From contig JADHNI010000004.1 in the NCBI GenBank assembly GCA_016779585.1, forward strand, positions 16,042 through 80,041: DNA of 64,000 nucleotides. Reading direction: 5' to 3'. The translations under genes and the position numbers were made by a program. This DNA comes from Pseudomonadales bacterium. Its GTDB lineage: Bacteria; Pseudomonadota; Gammaproteobacteria; Pseudomonadales; Azotimanducaceae. A model generated the notes under the pieces. That model made no database searches. It worked only from the letters and a program-made list of their open reading frames with translations, and was not told the DNA's origin. Shown here one piece after another: positions 36,788 to 46,965 of this stretch; the first letter of the stretch is position 1, and each line of letters starts with the position of its first letter.

Positions 36788-38451
36788 TGCTGCCGAGGGT
36801 TTACCTGGTTGGCTTGATTGTCATGGCACTTGCAGCCGGTATGCTCGGCAGGCTCTGGTACCTGCAGATTGTGGACAAGGACTTTCTTCAGGACCAGGGT
36901 GATGCACGCACTATCCGCATGGAACGTATCAACGCGCATCGGGGCATTATCCAGGATCGGTCGGGTAAACCGCTTGCTGTCAGCACGCCTGTGCTTTCCC
37001 TCTGGGCAAACCCGTCCGAAGTCCTCGGTGATGACCCGACAAGGGAAGCTGCCCAGGACCTGTCTGCGCTAACCGATTATCTTGAGGTTGATCCCGAAAC
37101 CTTTGAGCAAAAGCTTAAGGGTAACCTCAGCAGGAATTTTGTTTACCTGCGCAGGCATCTGCCCCCGTCGGAGGCCCGGAGTATCCTTGAGCTTGGCATC
37201 CGAGGGGTTTATGCCGAGCGTGAGTACCATCGCTTTTACCCAGCGGGGGAAGTGGCGGCTCATGTTGTTGGCTTCACCGATATTGATGATGTCGGGCAGG
37301 AGGGGCTTGAGCTGTCATTCGACAAGTGGCTGGCAGGCAAGCCGGGCAAAAAGAAAGTCCTGAAGAACCTTTATGGAGAAATAGTCCGCGATGTGAAGCC
37401 TGTAGCAGAGGCGCAGCCTGGGAAATCGTTGTCTCTAACGATTGATTTAAGGCTTCAGTATCTGGCGTATCGGGAGCTGAAATCCGCGGTCCAGCATTTC
37501 AAGGCCAAGTCCGGCTCGGTTGTGGTGCTTGATGTCGAAACCGGCCACGTTCTGGCGATGGTAAACCAGCCATCTTACAACCCGAATAACAGGGTTGACC
37601 TCGACCTGGCTGCAGTCCGAAATCGCGCGCTGACAGACGTCTTTGAGCCCGGGTCAACGGTCAAACCGTTCACCGTTGGTGTCGCGCTGCAGTCAGGACG
37701 ATATACACCTGAGTCCACGATTGACACGTCACCCGGGTTTGTCCGGGTCGGCAACTTCACAATTCGTGATCCTCGAAATCGCGGTGTGTTAAAGCTTGAT
37801 GAAATCATTGCCCACTCGAGCCAGGTAGGTATCTCGCGGCTGGCACTCGACCTGAATGAATACGAAGTCTGGGGCATGTTTGAAAAACTGGGGTTCGGTC
37901 GTGATGTCGGCAGCGGGTTCCCTGGTGAAAGCACGGGTTACCTGCCGAACCACCGGCGTTGGAAAGATATTGATCGTGCAACCTTTGCATACGGCTACGG
38001 ATTGACCGTGACACCGGTGCAACTGGCATCCGCCTACCTCTCAATTGCGAGCGGTGGTATCAAGAGAGACATCAGTCTGATCGATGGCGTGCCGGTCCAG
38101 GAGAGCAGGATATTCTCCAGCGAAATTGCAGCGCAGCTTAAAACAATGCTTGCGACGGTAGTCACTGATGGTACGGCAACCCGGGCTGCGATTCATGGTT
38201 ATGAGGTCGCAGGAAAGACGGGAACGGTGCGCAAGATTGGCGAAGATGGTTACCAGGATACTCAGCACCTGGCTTTCTTCGCCGGTATGGCGCCGGTTGA
38301 TAAGCCCAGGCTGGTCGGCGTTGTCCTGATTAACGAACCCCAGAAGGATCAGTCAGGCGGCGGCACTATCGCGGCACCAGTGTTTTCACGTGTTATTCAG
38401 AACGCCCTGCGCATTCTGAATGTTCCTCCTAAATTCCAGGAGGCCGTGTAA
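36784..38451 (+). CDS. ftsI: Peptidoglycan D,D-transpeptidase FtsI (PBP3), altered SXN motif
   Basis: Septal class B penicillin-binding protein, 555 residues. N-terminal membrane helix (about 5-22), non-catalytic module, then transpeptidase domain. Catalytic motifs: 'SXXK' as 'STVK' with Ser291, 'KTG' as 'KTGT' at Lys478. The SXN motif at residues 345-347 reads Ser-Ser-Gln ('AHSSQVGISRL'), where FtsI proteins normally have Ser-Ser-Asn. The codon is CAG (37822-37824), so a single simple misread of AAC/AAT would not explain it. Neighbours are ftsL and the murE-murD fusion. Confidence 0.96.
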   Translation: MMLPRVYLVGLIVMALAAGMLGRLWYLQIVDKDFLQDQGDARTIRMERINAHRGIIQDRSGKPLAVSTPVLSLWANPSEVLGDDPTREAAQDLSALTDYLEVDPETFEQKLKGNLSRNFVYLRRHLPPSEARSILELGIRGVYAEREYHRFYPAGEVAAHVVGFTDIDDVGQEGLELSFDKWLAGKPGKKKVLKNLYGEIVRDVKPVAEAQPGKSLSLTIDLRLQYLAYRELKSAVQHFKAKSGSVVVLDVETGHVLAMVNQPSYNPNNRVDLDLAAVRNRALTDVFEPGSTVKPFTVGVALQSGRYTPESTIDTSPGFVRVGNFTIRDPRNRGVLKLDEIIAHSSQVGISRLALDLNEYEVWGMFEKLGFGRDVGSGFPGESTGYLPNHRRWKDIDRATFAYGYGLTVTPVQLASAYLSIASGGIKRDISLIDGVPVQESRIFSSEIAAQLKTMLATVVTDGTATRAAIHGYEVAGKTGTVRKIGEDGYQDTQHLAFFAGMAPVDKPRLVGVVLINEPQKDQSGGGTIAAPVFSRVIQNALRILNVPPKFQEAV

Positions 38452-38453
38452 CG

Positions 38454-41198
38454 ATGATGTTGAGCCGGATTGTGACGGAACAACCTGTACCTGAAATTGA
38501 TATCCAGGGGATCACAGATGACAGTCGGCAGGTTAAGGCGGGTGACCTGTTCCTTGCAGTCCGCGGTGAAACCGTCGATGGCAGGGATTACCTGCAGGAT
38601 GCCATTCGCAAAGGTGCTCTCGCTGCCGTATGTGAAGCACCGGCACCTGTTTTGACTGAGATCCCTGTTATTCCGCTGGAAGAGCTCTCCAGCCGTGCCG
38701 GTGTCCTCGCTTCGCGTTTTTACGGTGAACCAAGTGAACAGATGACGATCGTTGCTGTGACTGGTACCAATGGCAAAACTTCTTTCACGCACCTGCTCGC
38801 TAGTGCGCTGCGTTCCAGGCACATTGACTGCGGCCTTGTTGGCACCATGGGTTATGGCCGACCTGGATCTCTGAAAGATCCGGGCCTGACAACACCGCCG
38901 GCTGTAGATCTACAACGCCGATTGAAAGACCTGCTAGTGCAGGGCTGTGAGGTAACGGTACTTGAGGCGTCGTCACACGGCATCGTGCAACACCGACTCG
39001 CTGGCTGCCAGGTTGATATCGCTGTACTAACGAACATTACCCATGACCACCTGGACTACCACAAGACCATGGAGGCATACCGGTCCGCGAAAGAACAGCT
39101 GTTCCACCTGCCGGGACTGCGCAGTGCGGTAGTTAACCGGGACGACGAGTTTGCGCCGCAACTGATCTCAAGATTACCCGGCTCTGTCGAGTGTATCGAT
39201 TTCAGTATGCAGCCAGGGAAATCGGTTGGTACCAAAGTATCTCTCGAAGCTGTTGTGATGCATGAGCGCGGCATGCGTCTCTCGATCAAGTGCCTGGAGG
39301 AGGTTGTAAAGGCAGATTTGCCTCTTTTCGGTTCATTCAATGTACAGAATATTCTCGCTGTCGCCGCTACCCTGGTCGCCATGGGCTGGGCGGGGAGTGA
39401 TATTGAGCAGGCGCTTGGTGCGCTTGAGCCGGTAGCCGGGAGGATGGAAGTATTGAGCAGGGCAGGGAAGCCCACCTTCGTTATTGACTACGCGCACACG
39501 CCGGATGCGCTGGAGAAAGTCCTCGCCGCAATTCGTGAACACTATCCTGATCGAAACGTTAACTGCGTGTTTGGTTGTGGCGGTGACAGGGACAAAATGA
39601 AGCGTCCGATCATGGGAAGGATCGCGTCGCTGGGTGCAGACCATGTCATCGTCACCAGTGACAATCCCAGGAGCGAGGATCCCCGGCAGATAATCCGTGA
39701 AATTACTGCGGGTATCGAAGGTGAGTACACCATCGAAACGGATCGTGAAGCTGCCATTCGTCAGGCGCTGTCGTCCTCGGACGAGCAGGACGTCATCCTG
39801 CTCGCAGGTAAGGGTCACGAGAACTACCAGGAACTGGCCGGGGGCCGAATTCCTTTCAGTGATATTGAGGTGGTCAGAACAGCCCTGGGAATCGAAGACG
39901 CCATTGTTGGTATTGGCGCAACGGGACTCAGTTATGCCCGATACCTGAAGCGTGCCGGTCGTAACTTTGTTGTTTACGACGATAAACCCCCTGATTCATC
40001 TATCGCTGAGCTGCGTGACATTACTGCGGAAGCTGTCGAAATCAGACCGCTACGTGAGTTGCAGGCCAACAAGCTCATGCGAGTCTATCTAAGTCCGGGT
40101 GTTCCCCTGGCGCAGGAGAACATCCGGCGGGTTCGTGAGGCAGGCGTCCCTGTCCTTGGAGATGTCGCCATGTTCGGTGAGCTGGCGAGGGCGCCGGTTG
40201 TTGCGATAACGGGAACTAACGGCAAGTCCACGGTGGCCCACCTGGTGCATGCCCTCCTGGCTGATCAGAAAGACAAGGTGGTGCTGGCGGGGAATGTGGG
40301 TACGCCGGTCCTTGATGTACTGGCCGATGATACAGACATCTATGTGCTGGAAGCTTCAAGTTACCAGCTCGAGCTTGCCGACCAGCTGGCTGCTGAAGTT
40401 GCTGTCGTGCTGAACCTTAGTCCGGATCACCTGGATCGCTATCCGGATCTCGAGACTTATTACCAGACCAAACTGGCGCTGTACGATCATTGCCAATCCG
40501 CGGTGATAAACAGGAACCTTGCTGTTGAGGTGAAGTGCGACACGCAGCGTATAGCGACGTTTGGCACTGACGGTGGAGACAAGGAGGGAGATTTTGGTCT
40601 CGTGCAGCGTGACGGTGAGTTCCTGCTGACAAATGGGTCCAGGGAGCTGATATCAGCTGGTGAACTGCCACTGTCCGGTGTTCACAACCTTGAAAACATC
40701 CTCGCGGCTCTTGCGATCGGTTGGTTGCTGGAACTGGATATGGCGCAGATGCTTAAGACCCTTGCTGAATTTAAAGGCCTGGCGCATCGAGGCGAACTGG
40801 TTGCCGAGTTGGATGGTATCAGGTTCGTCAATGACTCCAAGGCCACGAATCCCGGGGCCATGGTGTCGGCTGTCAAGGGAGCCAGAGGTGCGCTACATCT
40901 GATAGCGGGTGGTGATGCGAAGGGGCTGGATTTTGTCGCAGGTGTAAAGAGTATCTCCTCGTACATTTCGTCCCTGGCGCTGATTGGGGCCAACAGGTCC
41001 GAGATGGTGCAGTCACTGGCTGAGCTGGATGTTAAAGACTGTGCTTCGATGGATGAGGCCGTTCGGTATCTCGCGGCAAAAGCCCGCGACGGAGATACGG
41101 TTCTGCTTTCACCTGGTTGTGCCAGCCTGGATCAGTATGAAAACTACATGGCGCGCGGTGAAGCATTCCGGGAAGCGGTGAAGGGGCTCGCATCATGA
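38454..41198 (+). CDS. murE-murD: MurE-MurD fusion: two Mur ligases in one polypeptide
   Basis: A single uninterrupted frame of 914 residues. Residues 1-about 479 are a complete MurE (UDP-MurNAc-Ala-Glu:DAP ligase): P-loop 'TGTNGKTS' at 103-110, substrate block 'TTPPAVDLQRRL', 'TNITHDHLDYH', and 'DNPR' at 403-406, which marks meso-DAP specificity. Residues about 480-914 are a complete MurD (UDP-MurNAc-Ala:Glu ligase): N-domain 'IVGIGATGLSYARYL', P-loop 'TGTNGKST' with Lys591, 'SSYQLELAD', 'NLSPDHLDRY', 'NDSKATNPGAM' and 'LLSPGCASLDQYENY'. The join (about 39888-39905) has no linker and no ATG; only an in-frame GTG at 39870. The murF and mraY genes that normally lie between murE and murD are absent. 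Both halves keep key catalytic residues. Confidence 0.95.
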   Translation: MMLSRIVTEQPVPEIDIQGITDDSRQVKAGDLFLAVRGETVDGRDYLQDAIRKGALAAVCEAPAPVLTEIPVIPLEELSSRAGVLASRFYGEPSEQMTIVAVTGTNGKTSFTHLLASALRSRHIDCGLVGTMGYGRPGSLKDPGLTTPPAVDLQRRLKDLLVQGCEVTVLEASSHGIVQHRLAGCQVDIAVLTNITHDHLDYHKTMEAYRSAKEQLFHLPGLRSAVVNRDDEFAPQLISRLPGSVECIDFSMQPGKSVGTKVSLEAVVMHERGMRLSIKCLEEVVKADLPLFGSFNVQNILAVAATLVAMGWAGSDIEQALGALEPVAGRMEVLSRAGKPTFVIDYAHTPDALEKVLAAIREHYPDRNVNCVFGCGGDRDKMKRPIMGRIASLGADHVIVTSDNPRSEDPRQIIREITAGIEGEYTIETDREAAIRQALSSSDEQDVILLAGKGHENYQELAGGRIPFSDIEVVRTALGIEDAIVGIGATGLSYARYLKRAGRNFVVYDDKPPDSSIAELRDITAEAVEIRPLRELQANKLMRVYLSPGVPLAQENIRRVREAGVPVLGDVAMFGELARAPVVAITGTNGKSTVAHLVHALLADQKDKVVLAGNVGTPVLDVLADDTDIYVLEASSYQLELADQLAAEVAVVLNLSPDHLDRYPDLETYYQTKLALYDHCQSAVINRNLAVEVKCDTQRIATFGTDGGDKEGDFGLVQRDGEFLLTNGSRELISAGELPLSGVHNLENILAALAIGWLLELDMAQMLKTLAEFKGLAHRGELVAELDGIRFVNDSKATNPGAMVSAVKGARGALHLIAGGDAKGLDFVAGVKSISSYISSLALIGANRSEMVQSLAELDVKDCASMDEAVRYLAAKARDGDTVLLSPGCASLDQYENYMARGEAFREAVKGLAS

Positions 41199-42391
41199 GT
41201 ATGGCGAGAAAATCTCATGCTGCCCTAAGGACACCGGAGCTGCCATCTCTTGGACAGTGTCCGGTTGATCCTGTCATTGCCGGGATTGCAGTGTTCCTGA
41301 TGCTTTACGGATTGGTCATGGTTGGATCAGCTTCCATGGAGGTTGGTGCCAAGACCTATGGCAATGCATTCCACCTGCTGACACGTCACGGGGTATACCT
41401 CCTGATCGCGGGTCTGGCCGCAGTGCTTGCCATCAGTGTGCCGGTGCAGGTCTGGCAGCGGTGGGATGCGGGGTTGCTGGGGTTTGCGTTCCTCTTGCTC
41501 GTTGTCGTACTGCTTCCGGGTATTGGCAAGGAGGTTAATGGTTCTACTCGCTGGATCGCACTTGGCCCCTTCAGTCTGCAGGGCTCCGAATTCGTCAAGC
41601 TGTTCGTCATGATCTACATGGCCGGGTATCTGGTGCGTCGAGCAGAGGAAATCGAAACTTCGCTCAGCGGCTTTGCAAAACCGTTAGTCGTCTTGACGCT
41701 GATCGTGCTATTGCTCCTCGGCCAGCCGGACTTCGGGGCAGCGATTGTGATTATCAGCGCTGCGATCGGCATGATTTTCCTTGCCGGTGTGCCCTACCGC
41801 TTCTTCCTGCCGTTGGTTGCGCTTTGTGTTTCAGCTGTTGCCCTGATCGCAACATTGCAACCTTACCGGCTGGCAAGGTTGACGGCCTTTGCGGACCCCT
41901 GGGAACACCAGTTTGGCAGCGGATACCAACTGACCCAGGCTTTGATCGCCTTTGGGCGCGGTGAGTGGTTTGGGCTAGGTCTTGGCAACAGCATCCAGAA
42001 ACTCTTCTTCCTGCCCGAAGCCCACACTGACTTCCTCTTTTCAATTATTGCTGAAGAGCTGGGCATCGTCGGTGCAGGTCTGGTGATACTGCTTTTTGCA
42101 GCGCTGGTGATTCGTGGTCTCACGATTGGTAACGAGGCCAGGAGTAAGTCGCTCATGTTTCATGCCTACCTGGCTTATGGTCTCTCTCTGATCCTCGGTA
42201 TCCAGGCAAGCATTAACCTTGGCGTAAATCTCGGTGTGCTCCCGACCAAGGGATTGACCCTGCCTCTCATGAGTTATGGCGGTAACAGCCTGATTGTCAG
42301 CTGCATGATGATCGCCATCCTGCTGAGAATTGATTTTGAAACTCGTCAGGCTGCGACCTCGGAGACTAAAAAGGGACGTCGCAATGGCTAA
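41195..42391 (+). CDS. ftsW: Septal peptidoglycan glycosyltransferase FtsW
   Basis: SEDS-family polymerase that uses lipid II for septal glycan strands, working with FtsI. 398 residues and about ten membrane helices. The catalytic-loop region '[17 protein letters not shown]' with its conserved Asp and the family signatures '[20 protein letters not shown]' and '[20 protein letters not shown]' are intact. It overlaps the MurE-MurD stop by 4 nt and murC by 8 nt, leaving no room for murG, its usual neighbour. Confidence 0.97.
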   Translation: MSMARKSHAALRTPELPSLGQCPVDPVIAGIAVFLMLYGLVMVGSASMEVGAKTYGNAFHLLTRHGVYLLIAGLAAVLAISVPVQVWQRWDAGLLGFAFLLLVVVLLPGIGKEVNGSTRWIALGPFSLQGSEFVKLFVMIYMAGYLVRRAEEIETSLSGFAKPLVVLTLIVLLLLGQPDFGAAIVIISAAIGMIFLAGVPYRFFLPLVALCVSAVALIATLQPYRLARLTAFADPWEHQFGSGYQLTQALIAFGRGEWFGLGLGNSIQKLFFLPEAHTDFLFSIIAEELGIVGAGLVILLFAALVIRGLTIGNEARSKSLMFHAYLAYGLSLILGIQASINLGVNLGVLPTKGLTLPLMSYGGNSLIVSCMMIAILLRIDFETRQAATSETKKGRRNG

Positions 42392-43817
42392 TGTTTTTAC
42401 TACTGATGTGCCTGAAATGCGTCGAATAAAGCGAATTCATTTCGTTGGTATTGGCGGGGCGGGTATGTGTGGTATCGCCGAGTTGCTGCTGAACCAGGGT
42501 TACCTGATTTCGGGTTCTGATATCCAGGCTTCGCCGGTCACGGAGCGGCTGGTATCCATGGGTGCTGAGGTGAACATTGGTCACAGCAAGCTGAATATTG
42601 AAGGTGCTGATGTCATTGTGACATCCAGCGCCATTGATCCTGATAATCCGGAACTGGTGGCTGCAAACGAACTCAGGACTCCGGTTGTTCGCCGTGCAGA
42701 AATGCTTGGTGAGCTGATGCGTTACCGCCATGGTATCGCCGTCGCGGGTACTCACGGCAAGACAACCACAACCAGCCTGATTGCATCAGTATTCAGGGAA
42801 GCCTCCCTGGACCCGACCTTCGTTATAGGCGGCCTGCTGAACAGTGCGGCGAGTAATGCACAGCTGGGTGCTTCCCGCTACATGATTGCGGAAGCGGATG
42901 AAAGCGATGCTTCCTTTCTGCACTTGCAGCCGATGATCGCCGTGCTGACAAACGTCGATAAAGATCACCTGGCGAACTATGAAGGTAGCTTCGAGAAGCT
43001 TAAGTCCGCATTCGTGGAGTTTGTTCACAACCTGCCATTTTACGGGCTGTTGGTAGCGTGTGTTGATGACCCCGTTGTGAAATCACTGCTCCCCAGGGTT
43101 CAAAGACCAATTCTGACCTACGGTTTTGATGAAGCCGCAGACTTCAGGGCGGAAATACATCGGCAGGAAGGGCTGGTATCTGAATTCACAGTACATCGCG
43201 GACCGCATGGAGGCAACCTCAAGGTCAGGTTAAATATGCCTGGCAGGGTAAACATCCTGAACGCTCTGGCTGCGGTTGCGATAGCAACTGATGAAGGCAT
43301 TGCGGACGACAAGATAATCAGCGGGCTGGAGAAATTCGAAGGTGTCTCAAGGCGCTTTCAGGTGCACGGCCGCTTCCAGCTTGACGACGGTGAGTTTCAG
43401 CTCGTTGATGACTACGGTCACCATCCCAATGAAGTGAAGGCCATGATCGAAGCAGTCCGTAAAGGCTGGCCCGATGCCCGGCTGGTGATGGTTTACCAGC
43501 CGCACCGATACACCCGCACCATGGAACTCTTTGACCAGTTCGTCGATGTCCTGGGGCGCGTGGATCAGTTGCTGCTTTTGGAAACGTATGCAGCCGGTGA
43601 GATGCCCATTGAAGGTGCTGCGGGTACCGATCTTTACCAGCAACTGAAACTTCGGACTGATACGCCGGTTTCCTTTGTGGAAACGATTCATGAGGTCCCC
43701 GCTGTGCTTGAGTCAATGGTGCAGGCAGGTGATCTCGTGATGACGCAGGGTGCTGGTGAAACCGCAAATCTGGCAAGGATCCTCACCAAGCGGTGGGCAG
43801 AGCGGAGGGTGCAATGA
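42384..43817 (+). CDS. murC: UDP-N-acetylmuramate:L-alanine ligase MurC
   Basis: Adds L-Ala to UDP-MurNAc, the first stem-peptide step. 477 residues: N-domain '[19 protein letters not shown]', P-loop '[16 protein letters not shown]', '[14 protein letters not shown]', '[14 protein letters not shown]' and '[19 protein letters not shown]'. ATG 42384 (with GGGACG upstream) overlaps ftsW by 8 nt; the longer reading starting at 42330 is the ftsW overlap. It ends in an ATGA overlap with ftsQ, where ddl would normally lie. Confidence 0.97.
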   Translation: MANVFTTDVPEMRRIKRIHFVGIGGAGMCGIAELLLNQGYLISGSDIQASPVTERLVSMGAEVNIGHSKLNIEGADVIVTSSAIDPDNPELVAANELRTPVVRRAEMLGELMRYRHGIAVAGTHGKTTTTSLIASVFREASLDPTFVIGGLLNSAASNAQLGASRYMIAEADESDASFLHLQPMIAVLTNVDKDHLANYEGSFEKLKSAFVEFVHNLPFYGLLVACVDDPVVKSLLPRVQRPILTYGFDEAADFRAEIHRQEGLVSEFTVHRGPHGGNLKVRLNMPGRVNILNALAAVAIATDEGIADDKIISGLEKFEGVSRRFQVHGRFQLDDGEFQLVDDYGHHPNEVKAMIEAVRKGWPDARLVMVYQPHRYTRTMELFDQFVDVLGRVDQLLLLETYAAGEMPIEGAAGTDLYQQLKLRTDTPVSFVETIHEVPAVLESMVQAGDLVMTQGAGETANLARILTKRWAERRVQ

Positions 43818-44542
43818 GACTGGTACCCGTAACAGCTTTCCTGGTCGCCGTTGTGACAGTGGTTAGTCTCCTGTCGTTTGCAGTGGTTTCGATTGATCGA
43901 TCTGCTATTGAGCGAGTGTCCATCGTGGGTGACCTGTCACCAGAGCAGCTCGCATCGCTGAAAAAAAACCTCGACGACCTGAAATTGGCAGAAGTTGAAC
44001 CCGCTGACATCCGTGAAATCGTTTCGGACCTGGAGTGGGTACACCACGCCAACGTGCGCAAAGGCTGGCCCTCAGGTGTGGATCTTGAAGTCCACGTGGA
44101 GAAGGTGATCGCCTACTGGAACGACAAGGGTTTCATCAACGAAGAGGGGGGCTCGCTGTATTCGAACCTGATCGTTGGTGGTGACTTGCCGCACCTTTAT
44201 GGTCCCGTTGGTTCAGAGCAGGAAGTTATGGATCAGTACCAGCAGCTTAGCGGCATGCTCAGCAAGTATGGCCACGAAATCAAGGTGCTCAAGGTCACTG
44301 AAAGGGGCTCCTGGTCGATAGAAACCGAGGAGGGTGTTGAGGTGCTTCTCGGCAAAGAGGACCTGAAGGCTCGGATGAAAAGATTTCTTGTGGTGAGTGA
44401 ACGTCTGCGTATGCAGGGCAACTCACGCGAGGTCGATCGTATGGATGCGCGATACATGAACGGTGTTGCCGTGGAATTTGCAGATAACAATCACATGAAA
44501 CTTGCAGAAGTAAATAACAGTGTAGGGGAACAAAGCTTATGA
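43814..44542 (+). CDS. ftsQ: Cell division protein FtsQ
   Basis: Bitopic protein of the FtsQLB complex, 242 residues. Membrane helix '[20 protein letters not shown]' (about 4-24), POTRA-like region beginning '[15 protein letters not shown]', and the beta domain with '[21 protein letters not shown]'. The start 43814 overlaps the murC stop (ATGA) and is preceded by GGAGGG; an in-frame ATG at 43793 is inside murC. Stop overlaps ftsA. Confidence 0.94.
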   Translation: MRLVPVTAFLVAVVTVVSLLSFAVVSIDRSAIERVSIVGDLSPEQLASLKKNLDDLKLAEVEPADIREIVSDLEWVHHANVRKGWPSGVDLEVHVEKVIAYWNDKGFINEEGGSLYSNLIVGGDLPHLYGPVGSEQEVMDQYQQLSGMLSKYGHEIKVLKVTERGSWSIETEEGVEVLLGKEDLKARMKRFLVVSERLRMQGNSREVDRMDARYMNGVAVEFADNNHMKLAEVNNSVGEQSL

Positions 44543-45771
44543 CTAGTTCAACAGGTGGTCGCATGATCGTCGGTCTGGACATAGGGACGTCTAAAGTCGT
44601 CGCTATCGTCGCAGAAGTGGGACTTGATGGTGAGGTTGAGATTGTCGGTATTGGCAGCCACCCGTCCCGTGGATTGAAGAAAGGCGTGGTGGTCAATATC
44701 GAATCCACGGTGCAATCCATCCAGCGGGCGGTGGAAGAAGCCGAGCTGATGGCAGGCTGCCAGATCCACTCAGTCTATGCAGGCATTGCGGGGAGCCATA
44801 TTCGCAGCCTCAATTCCCACGGGATCGTGGCGATTCGGGATAAAGAAGTGTTCCAGCCGGACATTGATCGTGTCATCGATGCCGCCCAGGCCGTCGCTAT
44901 TCCGGCTGACCAGAAGATTCTGCACATCCTGCCGCAGGAGTATGTCATTGATAACCAGGAGGGCGTTAAAGAGCCGCTTGGTATGTCTGGTGTACGCCTG
45001 GAGGCCAAGGTTCATCTTGTTACCTGTGCTGTGAACGCTGCCCAGAATATCGAGAAGTGCATCCGCAAGTGCGGTCTTCTTGTCGAAGACATCATCCTGG
45101 AACAACTGGCTTCAGGTTATGCCGTGCTGACAGAAGACGAAAAAGACCTTGGTGTCTGCATCGTGGATATCGGTGGTGGTACTACCGATATTGCAGTGTT
45201 CGTGGATGGCGCCATTCGACACACCGCTGTAATCCCCATTGCGGGTGACCAGGTTACTAATGATATCGCCATGGCGCTGCGGACCCCTACACCGCACGCC
45301 GAGGAAATAAAGATCAAGTATGCCTGTGCTCTTGCAAGTCTTGCTGGTGAAAACGAAACCGTAAAAGTACCGAGTGTTGGTGATCGTCAGGATCGTGATT
45401 TGTCCCGGCAGGCGCTGGCTGAGGTTGTTGAGCCCAGGTACGACGAATTGTTCACACTGGTTCAGGCAGAACTGCGTCGCAGCGGGTTTGAAGATTTAAT
45501 TGCAGCCGGCATCGTAATTACCGGTGGTACGTCAAAAATTGAAGGGGCGGTGGAACTCGCTGAAGAGATTTTCCACATGCCTGTCAGCCTTGGTAAGCCG
45601 AAAAATGTATCGGGCCTGGCAGACATCGTAAGGAATCCGATTTACTCCACCGCCGTCGGGCTCTTGCAGTACGGCGCCAAGCAGCAGACAGAGGAAGTCG
45701 TTGTACCGGTTGCAGCGGGGATGGATGGAATGATGGGCCGGGTGAAAAGCTGGTTCATGGGTAATTATTAA
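44539..45771 (+). CDS. ftsA: Cell division protein FtsA
   Basis: Actin-like ATPase that tethers FtsZ to the membrane and recruits later division proteins. 410 residues. Motifs: 'MIVGLDIGTSKVVAIVAEVG' at the N-terminus, the 1C domain after residue 85, '[18 protein letters not shown]', and 'IVITGGTSKIEGAVELAEE'. The C-terminal amphipathic membrane-targeting helix is 'MMGRVKSWFMGNY'. 33 nt before ftsZ. Confidence 0.98.
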   Translation: MTSSTGGRMIVGLDIGTSKVVAIVAEVGLDGEVEIVGIGSHPSRGLKKGVVVNIESTVQSIQRAVEEAELMAGCQIHSVYAGIAGSHIRSLNSHGIVAIRDKEVFQPDIDRVIDAAQAVAIPADQKILHILPQEYVIDNQEGVKEPLGMSGVRLEAKVHLVTCAVNAAQNIEKCIRKCGLLVEDIILEQLASGYAVLTEDEKDLGVCIVDIGGGTTDIAVFVDGAIRHTAVIPIAGDQVTNDIAMALRTPTPHAEEIKIKYACALASLAGENETVKVPSVGDRQDRDLSRQALAEVVEPRYDELFTLVQAELRRSGFEDLIAAGIVITGGTSKIEGAVELAEEIFHMPVSLGKPKNVSGLADIVRNPIYSTAVGLLQYGAKQQTEEVVVPVAAGMDGMMGRVKSWFMGNY

Positions 45772-45804
45772 AAACAAAACGATCTTAACCTGAGGAGGTT
45801 AGCT

Positions 45805-46965
45805 ATGTTTGAAATCGTTGATAGCGCACCGCAGAACGCCGTCATTAAGGTGATCGGTGTAGGTGGTGGCGGCGGTAACGCCGTTGAGCACATGGTCAGG
45901 CAGGACATCCAGGGTGTGGAATTCATCTGCGCCAACACGGATGCCCAGGCGCTCAAAAACCTCGGGGCTCGTACACTGCTGCAACTTGGCAGTAACGTGA
46001 CCCGCGGTCTCGGTGCCGGAGCCAACCCAAATATGGGTAAAGACGCCGCCCTGGAAGATCGTGATCGCATCGCCGAAGGACTGGCTGGAGCGGACATGGT
46101 CTTTGTGACGGCTGGTATGGGAGGCGGTACCGGGACTGGTGCGGCGCCAATCGTTGCTGAGATTGCCAAGGAACTTGGCATTCTGACAGTGGCGGTAGTG
46201 ACCAAACCGTTCATGTTCGAAGGCAAGAAGCGGATGAAAATTGCTGAAGAGGGTATCGTTGAACTTTCCAAGCATGTTGATTCGCTGATCACAATCCCCA
46301 ACGAAAAGCTGCTCACTATTCTGGGTGAGAACACACCACTGCTAGAGGCTTTTGGTTCCGTTGATGACGTACTATCTGGTGCAGTTCAGGGTATTGCAGA
46401 CCTGATCATTCGCCCAGGCATGATTAACGTGGACTTTGCCGATGTTCGTACCGTGATGTCCGAGATGGGCATGGCGATGATGGGCAGTGGTTTTGCTTCA
46501 GGAGAAGGACGAGCCCGGGAAGCTGCAGAGTCAGCTATTCGCAGTCCGCTGCTTGAAGATGTGGACTTTAATGGAGCCCGGGGCGTCCTGGTCAATATCG
46601 CCGCAGGCAGTGATATCTCGCTGGGTGAATTCTCCGAGGTCGGTGCCACGGTTGAGGAGTTTGCCTCAGACAATGCGACGGTTGTTGTTGGAACGGTCAT
46701 CGACGAAACCATGGGTGATGAACTCAGAGTGACGGTCGTTGCAACCGGTCTGGGAAACCACGGAGAACTGGAGCGGGCTACAAAAATGTCTGATGAGCTG
46801 AAACGAAAGGTCGCCGGTGACGGTGTTCCTGACTACTCAGACTTCGAGCGCCCGACGGTGATACGAAACGCGGTGGTAAACGGCACCGACGAAGTAGATC
46901 TGCAGGCGGAAAAAGACCTGGAATACCTGGATATCCCGGCATTCCTGCGCCGCCAGGCGGATTAA
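45805..46965 (+). CDS. ftsZ: Cell division GTPase FtsZ
   Basis: Tubulin-like GTPase forming the Z ring, 386 residues. GTP-binding 'VIGVGGGGGNAVEHMV' and tubulin signature 'GGGTGTGAAP' (about 107), T7 loop 'VDFADVRTVMSEMGMAMMG', and the conserved C-terminal peptide 'EYLDIPAFLRRQAD' that binds FtsA and ZipA. A strong Shine-Dalgarno GAGGAGG precedes ATG. The 223 nt after it hold an imperfect hairpin (AGCAG/CTGCT near 47008-47024) and no ORF. Confidence 0.99.
   Translation: MFEIVDSAPQNAVIKVIGVGGGGGNAVEHMVRQDIQGVEFICANTDAQALKNLGARTLLQLGSNVTRGLGAGANPNMGKDAALEDRDRIAEGLAGADMVFVTAGMGGGTGTGAAPIVAEIAKELGILTVAVVTKPFMFEGKKRMKIAEEGIVELSKHVDSLITIPNEKLLTILGENTPLLEAFGSVDDVLSGAVQGIADLIIRPGMINVDFADVRTVMSEMGMAMMGSGFASGEGRAREAAESAIRSPLLEDVDFNGARGVLVNIAAGSDISLGEFSEVGATVEEFASDNATVVVGTVIDETMGDELRVTVVATGLGNHGELERATKMSDELKRKVAGDGVPDYSDFERPTVIRNAVVNGTDEVDLQAEKDLEYLDIPAFLRRQAD

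Noticed and set aside
39840..39920. Possibility that murE and murD are separate overlapping genes
   Set aside because: No stop separates them in the single frame and no ATG with a Shine-Dalgarno precedes the MurD part. An internal GTG at 39870 has only a weak upstream sequence, so a second internal start cannot be fully excluded but is not needed.
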